A stretch of DNA of 64,000 bases from Candidatus Scalindua sp. (GTDB lineage Bacteria; Planctomycetota; Brocadiia; Brocadiales; Scalinduaceae), in NCBI GenBank assembly GCA_021777035.1, contig JAIQZR010000120.1, positions 1 through 64,000 on the forward strand. Direction: 5' to 3'. Under the pieces are notes generated by a model. That model ran no database searches. It had not been told where the DNA came from and saw nothing but the letters and a program-made list of their open reading frames with translations. A program made the position numbers and the translations under genes. This document shows, in pieces, positions 53,357-62,277 of this stretch (position 1 is the stretch's first letter; each line of letters begins with the position of its first letter).

Positions 53357-54412
53357 ATGAATACGACCTCCTATAAAACGACCAACTATGATTATGCGCT
53401 TCCAAAGCATCTTATTGCACAATACCCAACGACAAAAAGAGACGAATCACTCCTACTTGTACTTCATAGGGAAAACGGTAAGATTGAACACAGAAAATTT
53501 TATGAAATAATTGAGTATTTAAATTGCGATGATGTTTTAATCCTGAACGATACAAAAGTATCACCTGCGAGGATAATAGGCACCAGAACAACTGGCGGCA
53601 AGGTAGAAGGCCTAATTGTAAAGAAGATTGAGGAAAATACATGGGAAGTACTGTTACAATCGAATCACAGACTGAAAGAAAAAGAATTTCTTACTTTTGA
53701 TAGTAGTGTAAAAGGACAGATTTTATTCCGAAATGACACAGGGAGTTGGACAATTAGGTTTGAAGACAAAACAAAATTTGCAGAAATGCTTGAGAACTCT
53801 GGACGTATGCCACTGCCGCCGTACATAAAGAGAGATCCAAATAACAAACCGGAGGGAATACACGACGATGAACGTTATCAAACAATTTATGCAAAAAAAA
53901 TGGGAGCAATTGCTGCTCCCACCGCTGGCCTTCACTTCACAACAAAACTACTGCAGGAAATATCTTGCAAAGGAATAAAGATAGTTTACATAACTTTACA
54001 TGTTGGTTTAGGAACATTCAAACCCATACAGAAAGAAGATTTCAGACAACATACTATACATGAAGAGTTTTATAATATTCCTGAAGAAACTATCGATACG
54101 ATAAATAAAGCAAAATCGCTTGGAAAAAAGATATTTGCTACTGGCACATCAACATGTAGAGTCTTGGAAACGATAGCGAGAAATAATCACACAACAGAAA
54201 AAAATTCAGGGTGGACCAATTTGTTTATATATCCACCATATGAGTTCAAACTCACTGACTCACTAATAACGAACTTCCACTTGCAGAGGTCAACGTTAAT
54301 TCTACTTGCAGCTGCCTTTGCAGGACAGGAAAATATCACTAATTCTTACAAAGAAGCCATAAACCTTAATTACAGATTCTATAGCTACGGAGACTGCATG
54401 TTAATACTGTAG
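53357..54412 (+). CDS. queA: SAM:tRNA ribosyltransferase-isomerase
   Basis: A 351-residue enzyme making epoxyqueuosine in tRNA. Motifs: YDYALPKHLIAQYPTTKRDESLL, VLILNDTKVSPARI, GRMPLPPYIKR, YQTIYAKKMGAIAAPTAGLHFT, HVGLGTFKPI, ATGTSTCRVLE and NFHLQRSTLILLAAAFAG. Complete. Divergent from mraZ with a 220-bp shared control region. Confidence 0.97.
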   Translation: MNTTSYKTTNYDYALPKHLIAQYPTTKRDESLLLVLHRENGKIEHRKFYEIIEYLNCDDVLILNDTKVSPARIIGTRTTGGKVEGLIVKKIEENTWEVLLQSNHRLKEKEFLTFDSSVKGQILFRNDTGSWTIRFEDKTKFAEMLENSGRMPLPPYIKRDPNNKPEGIHDDERYQTIYAKKMGAIAAPTAGLHFTTKLLQEISCKGIKIVYITLHVGLGTFKPIQKEDFRQHTIHEEFYNIPEETIDTINKAKSLGKKIFATGTSTCRVLETIARNNHTTEKNSGWTNLFIYPPYEFKLTDSLITNFHLQRSTLILLAAAFAGQENITNSYKEAINLNYRFYSYGDCMLIL

Positions 54413-54485
54413 CCTCTCCAATGCGCGCTTAATAAATTCCCAAAAGCAAGCCCAGTAAAATTTCTTAACGGGGAGATGATTGTTT

Positions 54486-54686
54486 CTATTTATCTACTTC
54501 TACAGGCAAAACCATGTTTTGCATTGAAAGCTGTACAAACGCCTCTATATCAATATCATCTCGATCATGCGTTGGATTTTTGAGCCTGTCCGCGTCTCTC
54601 TCGACATATTCAATACTTTGCGTTTTGCAGCGTTCCTTTAATGCCTCACACTTCGGACAATCTGGTGATGTGTAAATATACTTCAC
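54486..54686 (-). CDS. Glutaredoxin-like small protein
   Basis: 66 residues from a GTG start with a strong AGGAGG site. The thioredoxin-fold beginning KYIYTSPDCPKCEALKERCK has a CPKC redox pair, and EYVERDADRLKN continues the fold. It is shorter than glutaredoxin (about 80) and ends near VLPVEVDK, roughly at the conserved cis-Pro region, so the C-terminal part is reduced. Possible NrdH- or arsenate-reductase-like electron donor. Confidence 0.75.
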   Translation of the reverse strand: MKYIYTSPDCPKCEALKERCKTQSIEYVERDADRLKNPTHDRDDIDIEAFVQLSMQNMVLPVEVDK

Positions 54687-54720
54687 AATACCTCCTAATG
54701 TTTTAAATATATTTTAATAC

Positions 54721-54972
54721 TTACTTTTTCTTCGCTGCAGGTTTCTTGGCCGCTACCTTTTTCTTCGCTGCAGGTTTCTTGGCTGCTACCTTTTTCTTCG
54801 CTACAGGTTTCTTAGCTGCTACCTTTTTCTTCGTTGCAGGTTTCTTAGCTGCTACTTTTTTCTTCGCTACAGGTTTCTTGGCTGCTACCTTTTTCTTCGC
54901 TGCAGGTTTCTTAGCTGCTACCTTTTTCTTCGCTACAGGTTTCTTCTTTTCCGCTGCTTTTCTTACTGCCAT
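54721..54972 (-). CDS. Histone-H1-like Lys/Ala/Pro-rich protein
   Basis: 83 residues made of repeats of the unit KKPAAKKKVAA (30-bp DNA repeat), after a short MAVRKAAEKKK. Low-complexity basic tails of this type bind DNA or RNA without sequence preference, as in histone H1-like proteins of several bacteria. GAGGGGG precedes the ATG. Repeat number is likely to vary between strains. Confidence 0.85.
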   Translation of the reverse strand: MAVRKAAEKKKPVAKKKVAAKKPAAKKKVAAKKPVAKKKVAAKKPATKKKVAAKKPVAKKKVAAKKPAAKKKVAAKKPAAKKK

Positions 54973-55054
54973 TTTTCACCCCCTCTCGAATCTTAGATAC
55001 GATTTAAAAAATAATTGCACGATAAAAACTACTATATCCTCCCTGACCATTTAA

Positions 55055-56060
55055 GCCGTCAGTAAATCAAAAAAAAATCCAACTCTTACTTCTGACAGTC
55101 ACCTGCGTGCGTAATTTAACAAATCACAATATATTGTCAAGCAAAAAATGCTATATTTTGTATATTGTGCAAAAAACAACGGCACATCTTGTGTGGCAAA
55201 ATTATACCTTCTTGATACCAACCAATATAAAAAGACGTAGAAAATTTATTTCAATAAATCTATCTAAATAAAAAAATGCCAGCAAATGAAATAATTCTAA
55301 AAAAATGAATAGCGAAAATCCGCTTAGACACCATATCTATTGGCACTAAATCTTGCGGCACCATGACCTCCAATAATCCAGAAAACAAATTCCAGGAAAT
55401 CACATCAAACTTAAAACCTATTCTAGCTCCCCCCCCCTCACAATGATGTCATTAATGGCCACAGCAATTTGCCACCACTACTAACCTGGGAGAGGCCAGA
55501 AAGCAAAGATATACAATCGCACCAGAGGCAAGCCTCCCTGCCCCCCCCTGACCCAAACAGTCTAAAAGCCAGAAACAAAATCTATTTATTTCAATGCCTC
55601 AGTAACTATTATGGACAAATTTAATACACATAGCACAGGCGGAGATCATGTAAAGCAGATATTGATGTGATTAAGATTAATCGTGACTGTCAAATACTGG
55701 CGGAAGATGGTGACGGCCATAGTCCATCAGAAAAAATTATTTTATATGACATAACCTGGTATACGATTTTTGAGTAAAGCTACTGATTGGAGGGCATTAG
55801 AAATATCAAAAAAAATAAAGGCGCTCTTAAAATAACGAAGCGGGTATTTATTACTAAAAAATATTTTTCTGATTTAGAAAAAGTAGTTTTGTAGAAAATG
55901 CCGTCTCAGGAGAAATGACTGTTTCCCGGGACACTACAAAAAGAGATGTGTGCATGCCGAAATTTTACAGTAATGATTATACCCCTCTTTTACAGTAATG
56001 ATTATACCCCTCAGTGCGAAGATGCAAGTTTTTTAACGATCATTTTGAGAGGAACTATAG
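55055..56060. other. Intergenic kilobase without a supported gene
   Basis: Contains two C-tracts of 8 to 9 residues (about 55431 and 55544), AT-rich stretches and, at 55963-56012, a perfect 25-bp tandem duplication. No frame with protein resemblance on either strand. Possibly a degraded gene region. Confidence 0.5.
55963..56012. repeat. Perfect 25-bp tandem duplication
   Basis: The 25 bases at 55963-55987 are repeated without change at 55988-56012; each unit ends in TTATACCCCTC. Recent slippage or a duplicated binding site. It lies about 60 bp beyond the 3' end of the yqeY-like gene. Confidence 0.9.
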
Positions 56061-56070
56061 TCCTATCTTT

Positions 56071-56487
56071 TTAAAAATATTCCCTTACCAATGCCTGAAC
56101 CGCTCTGCCATCAGCAACGTCTTTATACTTATCCATAACAATTTTCATTGCTGTGCCCATATCTCCAGGTTTTTCTGAATCTAGTAGTTCGGTTACGACC
56201 TTCTTAAGTTCTTCTCCTGACATCTGCTTTGGCAGAAATTCTTCAACTATCTTCAACTCTTCGTTGTAGGACATTATCTTGTCTTGAATATGTAGACGCT
56301 CGTACTCTTCAATGGATTTCTTCAGCTTCTTTGCATATCCTCTTATAACATCAATCTGTTTAAAATCTTTACCTGACTTTTCAACATTTATGATATCAGC
56401 CAGCAACATCCTCAGTACGGACACCTTCAGCTTGTCTCCAGACTTCATGGCGTCTTTTATCTCTTTTGTTATTCTTTCTTTCATCAT
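56071..56487 (-). CDS. yqeY: YqeY/GatB-domain protein
   Basis: 138 residues: ERITKEIKDAMKSGDKLKVSVLRMLLADI, EELKIVEEFLPKQMSGEELKKVV and PGDMGTAMKIVMDKYKDVADGR, matching the YqeY family, related to the tail domain of the GatB amidotransferase subunit and thought to bind tRNA. Downstream of two genes on the same strand. Confidence 0.93.
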   Translation of the reverse strand: MMKERITKEIKDAMKSGDKLKVSVLRMLLADIINVEKSGKDFKQIDVIRGYAKKLKKSIEEYERLHIQDKIMSYNEELKIVEEFLPKQMSGEELKKVVTELLDSEKPGDMGTAMKIVMDKYKDVADGRAVQALVREYF

Positions 56488-56501
56488 AAAGCCTTTATGC
56501 G

Positions 56502-56777
56502 CTATACCCTACGAACCAAATGCCCACAGTGTGGGCAGTAATTTGGGTTACCAAAATAGACTTTACTGCAATGTTCACAGTCTGTTGATACCACAGGATG
56601 TTTTGCACGCTTAGCTCTTACAATTAAATAAAAAGGCAAAAACACTATCATAAGCATAAAAACGCCTAACATCCACCCTATAGACATTGGCGTGCTGTAG
56701 CTATTTTTTTTCGCATCCATGTACACCCATACGGACACTCCTGCTGCGATAAATAATGCTATTTGTTGAGTACTCAT
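56502..56777 (-). CDS. Membrane protein with zinc ribbon
   Basis: 91 residues: two membrane helices (IALFIAAGVSVWVYMDA; SIGWMLGVFMLMIVFLPFYLIV) and a C-terminal zinc ribbon with CEHC and CPHC. The family is not named; such proteins often sit in membranes of planctomycetes. It lies between plsC and yqeY with short gaps (9 and 14 bp), so co-transcribed. Confidence 0.75.
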   Translation of the reverse strand: MSTQQIALFIAAGVSVWVYMDAKKNSYSTPMSIGWMLGVFMLMIVFLPFYLIVRAKRAKHPVVSTDCEHCSKVYFGNPNYCPHCGHLVRRV

Positions 56778-56786
56778 TTATTTATT

Positions 56787-57524
56787 TCAATTATAAAGAA
56801 GGTTTGAGACTTCAGATCTTACTTTTGCCACTACATCCTTTGATAGCTCCCTGTCTTCTTTCTCTACCTTCGGGAATTCAAGAGGCTTTCCAAATCTAAA
56901 TCGGATGTCCCTGTGGTCAGGATTGCTAAGAATACTACTCTTTGGCAAATACCCCCTGCTTCCTATGATAGCCGTTGGGATTACCTTTCTGCCTGACTTT
57001 AGAATAATCATCGAAATACCTCTCTTAAACTTTCCAAGCTCTCCATTCTCACTTCTCGTCCCCTCAGGAAAAAAAATTATTGACTTGCCACTATCAAGCT
57101 TCTTTATGACTTCATGCAAGGTTCCGTAAGCGTTTCTTTCATTACTTCTACGAATACCGATATGACCTGATGTCTTCATGTATTTCCCAAGTATTGGAAT
57201 TTTAAAAAGAATATCCTTGGAAATAAAGCTGAAATTCCTGGGTATAGCAGCTATTGAAAGCTTTATGTCTATTAAGCTCTGATGATTCGAAACAAATATT
57301 ACAGGCTCGTTAGCAGGAATATTTTCAATGCCTTCGACATCAAAATTTATTCCTAAGAGCCTAAAAGAAATCTGTGTAAATATCCGTTCTAAAGAGTTAT
57401 ATTTGCCCTCTTTATCTTTAACGCCAATTGTAGCGACCATAGAAAAGAGATAGCCAATAGACCACAGTGTAATATTTACAATCCACGCATATACTGTATA
57501 AAACACCTTAATAATTAACTTCAT
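56787..57524 (-). CDS. plsC: 1-acyl-sn-glycerol-3-phosphate acyltransferase
   Basis: A 245-residue PlsC-family enzyme that makes phosphatidic acid. Catalytic NHQSLID (HX4D), substrate-binding FFPEGTRS, and the PTAIIGSRGYLP block. An N-terminal hydrophobic segment (VYAWIVNITLWSIGYLFSMV) attaches it to the membrane. Head of a three-gene minus-strand unit. Confidence 0.92.
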   Translation of the reverse strand: MKLIIKVFYTVYAWIVNITLWSIGYLFSMVATIGVKDKEGKYNSLERIFTQISFRLLGINFDVEGIENIPANEPVIFVSNHQSLIDIKLSIAAIPRNFSFISKDILFKIPILGKYMKTSGHIGIRRSNERNAYGTLHEVIKKLDSGKSIIFFPEGTRSENGELGKFKRGISMIILKSGRKVIPTAIIGSRGYLPKSSILSNPDHRDIRFRFGKPLEFPKVEKEDRELSKDVVAKVRSEVSNLLYN

Positions 57525-57716
57525 TTAAGAACCCTTTTGAAGACCACTCAATCTACCCCTTCAGTATAGTGAAGGGAAATGGTATCAAAAACAACTTTTA
57601 TATTCAAGATATTTGTACTAATCCGGAGATACCATTGCTCCAATTTATTTCGTTGACAATATACTCCATTTTCATTTAAGCTTGACCCGATTTATTACAA
57701 ATACCTGGATATCATA

Positions 57717-58409
57717 ATGGAAAACAAACCTAAGCTATCAATAGTAATGCCAGTATACAACGAGAAAGGCACTATTGATGAAATTGTAAGACGAATACAA
57801 AATGTGGAGTTTGAAAAGGAGATAATCATCGTTGACGATTGTTCAAATGACGGAACAAGAGACAGGATAGATAAAATAAGCGGAAATAACATTAAGAAGC
57901 TGTTTCATAAAAAGAATAAAGGCAAGGGTGCTTCATTGAGGACTGGATTTCAACATGTTACGGGAGATATCGTTATAATCCAGGATGCGGATCTGGAATA
58001 CGATCCTAAAGAGTATTCAAACCTGATTGGACCAATTCTGGACGGCAGGGCCGATGTCGTATACGGCTCTCGTTTTCTTGGCGGGCCTCATCGCGTATTC
58101 TTTTTCTGGCACTATATTGGTAATAAAATATTAACTACATTCTCAAATATGATGACCAATCTGACCCTGACAGATATGGAAACATGCTATAAAGTTTTTA
58201 AAGCTGATGTACTAAAAAATATAAATATCAGGTCAAATCGTTTTGGGTTCGAGCCAGAAATAACTGCAAAATTGGCTAAAAAAAATTGTGTAATATACGA
58301 AATGCCGGTATCATACAGCGGAAGGGATTACAATGAGGGCAAAAAAATAGGATGGAAAGATGGCGTTGTTGCCCTGTACTGCATCGCGAGGTTTAACTTA
58401 TTTGATTAA
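57717..58409 (+). CDS. Family 2 glycosyltransferase (dolichol-phosphate-mannose-synthase-like)
   Basis: 230 residues: [51 protein letters not shown] (metal site) and [14 protein letters not shown]. The catalytic domain only, without membrane helices, as in polyprenyl-phosphate sugar synthases. Substrate sugar unknown. Confidence 0.9.
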   Translation: MENKPKLSIVMPVYNEKGTIDEIVRRIQNVEFEKEIIIVDDCSNDGTRDRIDKISGNNIKKLFHKKNKGKGASLRTGFQHVTGDIVIIQDADLEYDPKEYSNLIGPILDGRADVVYGSRFLGGPHRVFFFWHYIGNKILTTFSNMMTNLTLTDMETCYKVFKADVLKNINIRSNRFGFEPEITAKLAKKNCVIYEMPVSYSGRDYNEGKKIGWKDGVVALYCIARFNLFD

Positions 58410-58422
58410 AACGGACACTTAT

Positions 58423-58812
58423 TCAACACGATTCAGGAAAATGCGTTGGAATATTTTCAAAATAATAAAGATGTGTTATACAGTTACAGTCCGAAGAACC
58501 AAACTTTTTAACAACTGGGGTCGCACCAACGTTTTGCCCTGTCAAACTGTTTAATTTACACTCATCCTTGCTACCAACATATCTGAGCACCTTTATAACT
58601 TCTGCACAAGACAAAAGATAATCAATATGCCAATGAAACTTCTTATTGTTTGAAAGATGCCTTTTTATTCTTTTCTCAAGACCATTTTGAGCACTTCCCG
58701 TATAAACATAAAAGCCTTTAGGGAAAACGAACGTACCAAGTCTGCCAATCTCAATTTCCTTTTTTTCCGACAGCTTTATGATTAGATTATAAAGCCCCAC
58801 TTCTATCTTCAT
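58423..58812 (-). CDS. DUF123 / GIY-YIG-like protein
   Basis: 129 residues from ATG 58812: GFYVYTGSAQNGLEKRIKRHL, KFHWHIDYLLSCAEVI and CKLNSLTGQNV. This is the DUF123 family, related to GIY-YIG folds and sometimes fused to endonuclease III. The transposase element ends 12 bp before this start, so the native promoter may have been displaced. In-frame codons upstream of 58812 come from the element end. Confidence 0.8.
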   Translation of the reverse strand: MKIEVGLYNLIIKLSEKKEIEIGRLGTFVFPKGFYVYTGSAQNGLEKRIKRHLSNNKKFHWHIDYLLSCAEVIKVLRYVGSKDECKLNSLTGQNVGATPVVKKFGSSDCNCITHLYYFENIPTHFPESC

Positions 58813-58823
58813 ACACATGGCCA

Positions 58824-59899
58824 GGGTCAGTCCTCGCATTTAATCAAGCTCTTAACCAATCGGTTAAGAGTGTTACTCTTTTTGTCTTTAACAGCATTAA
58901 TATAACGTGGTATATTTCCGGGATGTCCACAGAATATGTGTTCTGATAACCAACCATTACTAGCAGTTGTTTTGCTTCGAATATACCATATAAGAGCCTT
59001 CTTTTCAGGAGCCCCCTTAGGCAATGACTCCAAGGATTCACTCGTTAGCCGGAGTTGCTTTAAACCAATCGATAGTAGGCGCAGAGACTCTCGCTCATTA
59101 TGCATCCGTATCTCTGGGCCGCTGAAACTGGAACACTTACGCTTTGACCTTAGGTCATCCAGTCTATCAAGCAGGTTGTCTCGAAATGCGTCACAACCGA
59201 GACACCATCCATGGCGAATTTTTGACCAATCAGGATCCAATTCGTAAGGGTACTTGCTATCGGCTATTTCATCCACACGCTGTTTTATATATTGGCGATA
59301 CCAAACACGTCCCTTACGAGTATCTTCTACATCATGACAATTAAGTACTCTTTCAACACACAACCATACTGGTCTTTTAGTTGTTCTCAAATATAACGGA
59401 TAGCTACTCCAGACAAAATCGCTAAGATTACCATTTCTCAGATCAAGCAACCCAGCCCTTGCCGGGTTCAAATGGATATAAGAACTGACAATCGGAAAAT
59501 AAGCATCACTGCCATTGTCTACCAACATTGCCCTATATCTACCCTGAAACAAATGCCCACATACCTTGTGCCTGGCATTGTATCTCTGAGTGTACGTACC
59601 CTGAAACCATTTCATACCAACTACCAAATTTGGTTCCGGTGTTTCCAGTAAAATGTGATAATGGTTATCCATGAGCACATAAGCATGAATAACCCAACCG
59701 GTCCTTGCGCATGCTTCCGTTAAGGTTTCAAGAAACAGTTTACGATCCATATCATCACGGTAAATCTCCTCCCGCCTGTTTCCTCGACACATTACATGAT
59801 ATAACGCTCCATCATATTCAATTCGTGGCTTCCTTGACATGAATAAGAATATAGCAATATAAAGGAACACTGTCAATGCTTACTTGCGAGGACTGACCC
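58824..59899. mobile_element. REP-associated tyrosine transposase element with perfect inverted ends
   Basis: GGGTCAGTCCTCGCA (58824-58838) and its exact complement TGCGAGGACTGACCC (59885-59899) bound a single transposase gene. A degenerate relic of the same end and gene tail occurs at 5711-5860. Inverted ends around a Y1 transposase are the arrangement of REP/RAYT units. No direct duplication is expected in this family and none is seen. Confidence 0.85.
58827..59840 (-). CDS. REP-associated tyrosine transposase (Y1/HUH)
   Basis: 337 residues from ATG 59840 (MSRKPRIEYDGALYHVMCRGNR). HUH metal site in MDNHYHILLETPE, catalytic Tyr in SSYIHLNPARAGL. The C-terminal 170 residues with SLESLPKGAPEKKALIWYIRSK are a helical, DnaA-like extension seen in larger RAYTs. 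The stop codon lies within the left inverted repeat. It likely nicks single-stranded DNA at REP-type hairpins. Looks intact. Confidence 0.92.
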   Translation of the reverse strand: MSRKPRIEYDGALYHVMCRGNRREEIYRDDMDRKLFLETLTEACARTGWVIHAYVLMDNHYHILLETPEPNLVVGMKWFQGTYTQRYNARHKVCGHLFQGRYRAMLVDNGSDAYFPIVSSYIHLNPARAGLLDLRNGNLSDFVWSSYPLYLRTTKRPVWLCVERVLNCHDVEDTRKGRVWYRQYIKQRVDEIADSKYPYELDPDWSKIRHGWCLGCDAFRDNLLDRLDDLRSKRKCSSFSGPEIRMHNERESLRLLSIGLKQLRLTSESLESLPKGAPEKKALIWYIRSKTTASNGWLSEHIFCGHPGNIPRYINAVKDKKSNTLNRLVKSLIKCED

Positions 59900-60051
59900 C
59901 TATTCTTATGCCCTGTTTAAAATTGTTTTCTTTCTATATATCATTTTGTTAAAATGGCGCTCATATTGATTAAATTAACTTATTTTGTCGATGGTTCGAG
60001 TTATATATTCTAATCTTTATTAATATTGTAAATTTTAGAAAAGGAATTTTC

Positions 60052-60255
60052 ATGGATAAAACATTATTAGATAAAGCATTGGCATTGCCTCCAAATGAGA
60101 GAATGGCTTTTGCCGAATTAATTCTTGCAAGTATTGATATCGAAGAATATGAAGTAAAGCAAACATGGATTGATGAAGTCAAAGAACGAATTCAGGCAGT
60201 GAACGAAGGTCGAGCAAAATTATTAGACTTTGAAAGTTTATACGATGAAGATTGA
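60052..60255 (+). CDS. Addiction-module antitoxin (putative addiction module component family)
   Basis: 67 residues: LLDKALALPPNERMAFAELILASID, then WIDEVKERIQAVNEGRAKLLDFESLYDED. The LPPxERxxLAExLL pattern and the acidic tail are typical. A ribosome site (AAAAGGA) precedes ATG. Overlaps the toxin gene by 11 bp. Confidence 0.87.
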   Translation: MDKTLLDKALALPPNERMAFAELILASIDIEEYEVKQTWIDEVKERIQAVNEGRAKLLDFESLYDED

Positions 60256-60538
60256 AATTCATGAATTAGCGGTCAATGAGTTTAATGACGCAATTGACTG
60301 GTATGAACTTCAAGTAAAAGGCTTAGGAAAGCGTTTTAAGAAAACCGTGAAAAATCAAATACAGAAAATTAAACGCCATCCAACTTGGTTTCTAAAAGAG
60401 GCAGACTATATACACAAAGCTTATGTTCCAAAGTTTCCCTACAAAATATTGTTTACAGTAAAAGAAAATGGAATTGTTATTTGGGCTATTGCTCACATGC
60501 ATAGGAAGCCTTGGTATTGGCAATCCAGAATGTGCTAA
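60245..60538 (+). CDS. RelE/ParE-type toxin
   Basis: 97 residues from ATG 60245: IEIHELAVNEFNDAIDWYELQVKGLGKRFKKTV, KAYVPKFPYKILFTVKENGIVIWAIAHMHRKPWYW. The closing AHxHRKPxYW and the AxxEFxxAxxWYE start are ParE/RelE hallmarks. The alternative ATG at 60230 is inside the antitoxin gene. Coupled to the antitoxin. Confidence 0.88.
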   Translation: MKIEIHELAVNEFNDAIDWYELQVKGLGKRFKKTVKNQIQKIKRHPTWFLKEADYIHKAYVPKFPYKILFTVKENGIVIWAIAHMHRKPWYWQSRMC

Positions 60539-60549
60539 CAACTACAGTC

Positions 60550-60690
60550 GTGAGTCTTCAAGTCGCACACGCCATCAATGGGAGGCACCAAATCTGGAGA
60601 CACCCTAAATATGATGATATTGAACTCAGCAAAGATATTGAGTATATAATAGTTGGCGTAGTATTAGAGAAAAAGAAGAGGTATAGATAA
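60550..60690 (+). other. Fragment resembling the end of an S24/LexA-like domain
   Basis: An in-frame stretch reads QVAHAINGRHQIWRHPKYDDIELSKDIEYIIVGVVLEKKKRYR and stops. The IVGVV-basic ending is like the last strand of LexA/S24 peptidases, a weak resemblance. There is no start or upstream part, so at best a relic. 60691-60890 contains nothing else. Confidence 0.3.
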
Positions 60691-60890
60691 GATATCAACT
60701 CTCTTTACTATTCCATTCAAAAACGAAACGGTATATTGTCTTGACTTTAAAAAAAAGGCACGTAGAATCACGAAAAGTGGATGTCACATTAAAAGTTAAC
60801 CAGCACTTGACTACATAACAAGTCTTCCAGGTAGACTTTACTAAATAAGGCCTGTCACCCTCATCACAATGAATATACCGGAGGTGCAAA

Positions 60891-61856
60891 ATGCCAAGAA
60901 AGTTCATATCGCAACTCAATGGCGGAACTACAATTAATGACATTTTTTTAGTTCAAAACAAAGACTTAAGGACGACAAAGAACGGAAGTTTATATATTCA
61001 AGCACAACTATCTGACCGCACAGGCATGATTGATGCAAGAATGTGGGACGCGAGCACTCCGTTTTTTGAATCGCTCGGCGATGATTCATTCTTAAGGATC
61101 AAGGGTAGGACGGAAATCTACCAGAATAAAATACAGTTAATCATAAAGCATATCTCTAAGACCAGTCAGGAAGATATCAAACTTGAGGACTACCTCCCAA
61201 GCACAGAACAGGATGTAAACAAAATGTTTTCTGAGCTGAAACAAATTGCCGGCACAATTAAACAGACTCATTTAAAGAAACTTCTTGACCTTTTTTTTAA
61301 CGACAATGATTTTTGTAAGGGCCTCTGCTCGGCACCAGCAGCAGTACAATACCACCATGCCTTCCTGGGCGGATTATTAGAACACACGCTATCAGTAGTA
61401 AAGTTAGGAGATACAATTGCGCCTCTCTATCCTGAACTAAATAGAGATTTGTTAATCTGTGGAATTATTCTTCACGACATAGGCAAGATAAGTGAACTTT
61501 GCTATGAAAAAAACTTTCATTATTCCGACGAAGGCCAGCTGATAGGACATCTGATATCAGGCATACTCATGGTTGAAGAGAAAGTAAAGCGGATTGACGA
61601 TTTCCCCAAAACGTTGTTAGACCTATTAAGGCACCTGATTTTGAGCCACCATGGAGAGTACGAATGGGGTTCGCCAAAACTCCCAATGACATTAGAGGCC
61701 CTTGCACTCCATTATCTGGATAATATAGATGCAAAGATACATGCTTTTAATAAGGCAATTACAGGAGATAAGGATTCCAGTAATAATTGGACAAATTTTA
61801 ATAGAATGTTCGAAAGAAAATTATTCAAAAAAACGCGTGATTATGTTTCACAATAA
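60891..61856 (+). CDS. 3'-5' exoribonuclease YhaM-like (OB-fold plus HD domain)
   Basis: 321 residues: OB-fold nucleic-acid-binding domain (about 12-90, IYIQAQLSDRTGMIDARMWD), then an HD domain with HHAFLGGLLEHTLSV, CGIILHDIGKISEL and LRHLILSHHGEYEWGSP. This is the YhaM/CBF1 family. Preceded by GGAGG at proper distance. Cytoplasmic RNA or DNA processing; consistent with RNase R nearby. Confidence 0.92.
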   Translation: MPRKFISQLNGGTTINDIFLVQNKDLRTTKNGSLYIQAQLSDRTGMIDARMWDASTPFFESLGDDSFLRIKGRTEIYQNKIQLIIKHISKTSQEDIKLEDYLPSTEQDVNKMFSELKQIAGTIKQTHLKKLLDLFFNDNDFCKGLCSAPAAVQYHHAFLGGLLEHTLSVVKLGDTIAPLYPELNRDLLICGIILHDIGKISELCYEKNFHYSDEGQLIGHLISGILMVEEKVKRIDDFPKTLLDLLRHLILSHHGEYEWGSPKLPMTLEALALHYLDNIDAKIHAFNKAITGDKDSSNNWTNFNRMFERKLFKKTRDYVSQ

Positions 61857-61861
61857 TTCTA

Positions 61862-62197
61862 CTATTTACCAGGTGCAAATTCAGCCTCTATGCGTTTATT
61901 GACTTTTGTCATTAATTCAACGTAATCGACTTGAGCTTTTAAAAATTTCTGTATGGATTGATTAGATGCCACTTTTTCCTTTAATTGCCGGAGTTTCTGT
62001 TTATCCTCAACCTCAACAGGCTTCAAATCCTTTTCTAACTCATGGATCTTTCGGCTCTGCTTTTCCAATTTCTCTGAAATTTCCTTTGCCTCATCGTCTT
62101 TTTTTAGCTGCTCTTCAGTATCTTTGAACATTTTATATCTATTATGCTTTGCTATAGCAACGCCCAATTTTGACGCTATTTCTAAAATTTCTTCCAT
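61862..62197 (-). CDS. YlbF/YmcA-family protein
   Basis: A 111-residue, entirely helical protein: MEEILEIASKLGVAIAKHNRYKMFKDTEEQLKKDDEA, then KLEKQSRKIHELEKDL and SIQKFLKAQVDYVELMTKVNKRIE. This fits the YlbF (Com_YlbF) family, whose Bacillus members partner RNase Y in mRNA processing. Lies convergent to the exoribonuclease gene with 5 bp between stops and divergent from rnr, so both neighbours are RNA-degradation enzymes. Confidence 0.8.
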   Translation of the reverse strand: MEEILEIASKLGVAIAKHNRYKMFKDTEEQLKKDDEAKEISEKLEKQSRKIHELEKDLKPVEVEDKQKLRQLKEKVASNQSIQKFLKAQVDYVELMTKVNKRIEAEFAPGK

Positions 62198-62277
62198 TTA
62201 CTCCCTTTTCTAAAAAAATTGTTTTTTCTAAAAGAATTATATTCCTAAACCTTTATTAATCAAGGATTAGTTTCAAG

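Noticed and set aside
54721-54972. Regular 30-bp repeats suggesting a CRISPR array
   Set aside because: The repeats are contiguous without unique spacers and encode a Lys/Ala-rich protein with a ribosome site; no cas genes are near.
54746-55054. Plus-strand open frame rich in Phe-Ala-Ala-Thr
   Set aside because: It is the antisense of the Lys/Ala repeat gene; the pattern is forced by the repeat.
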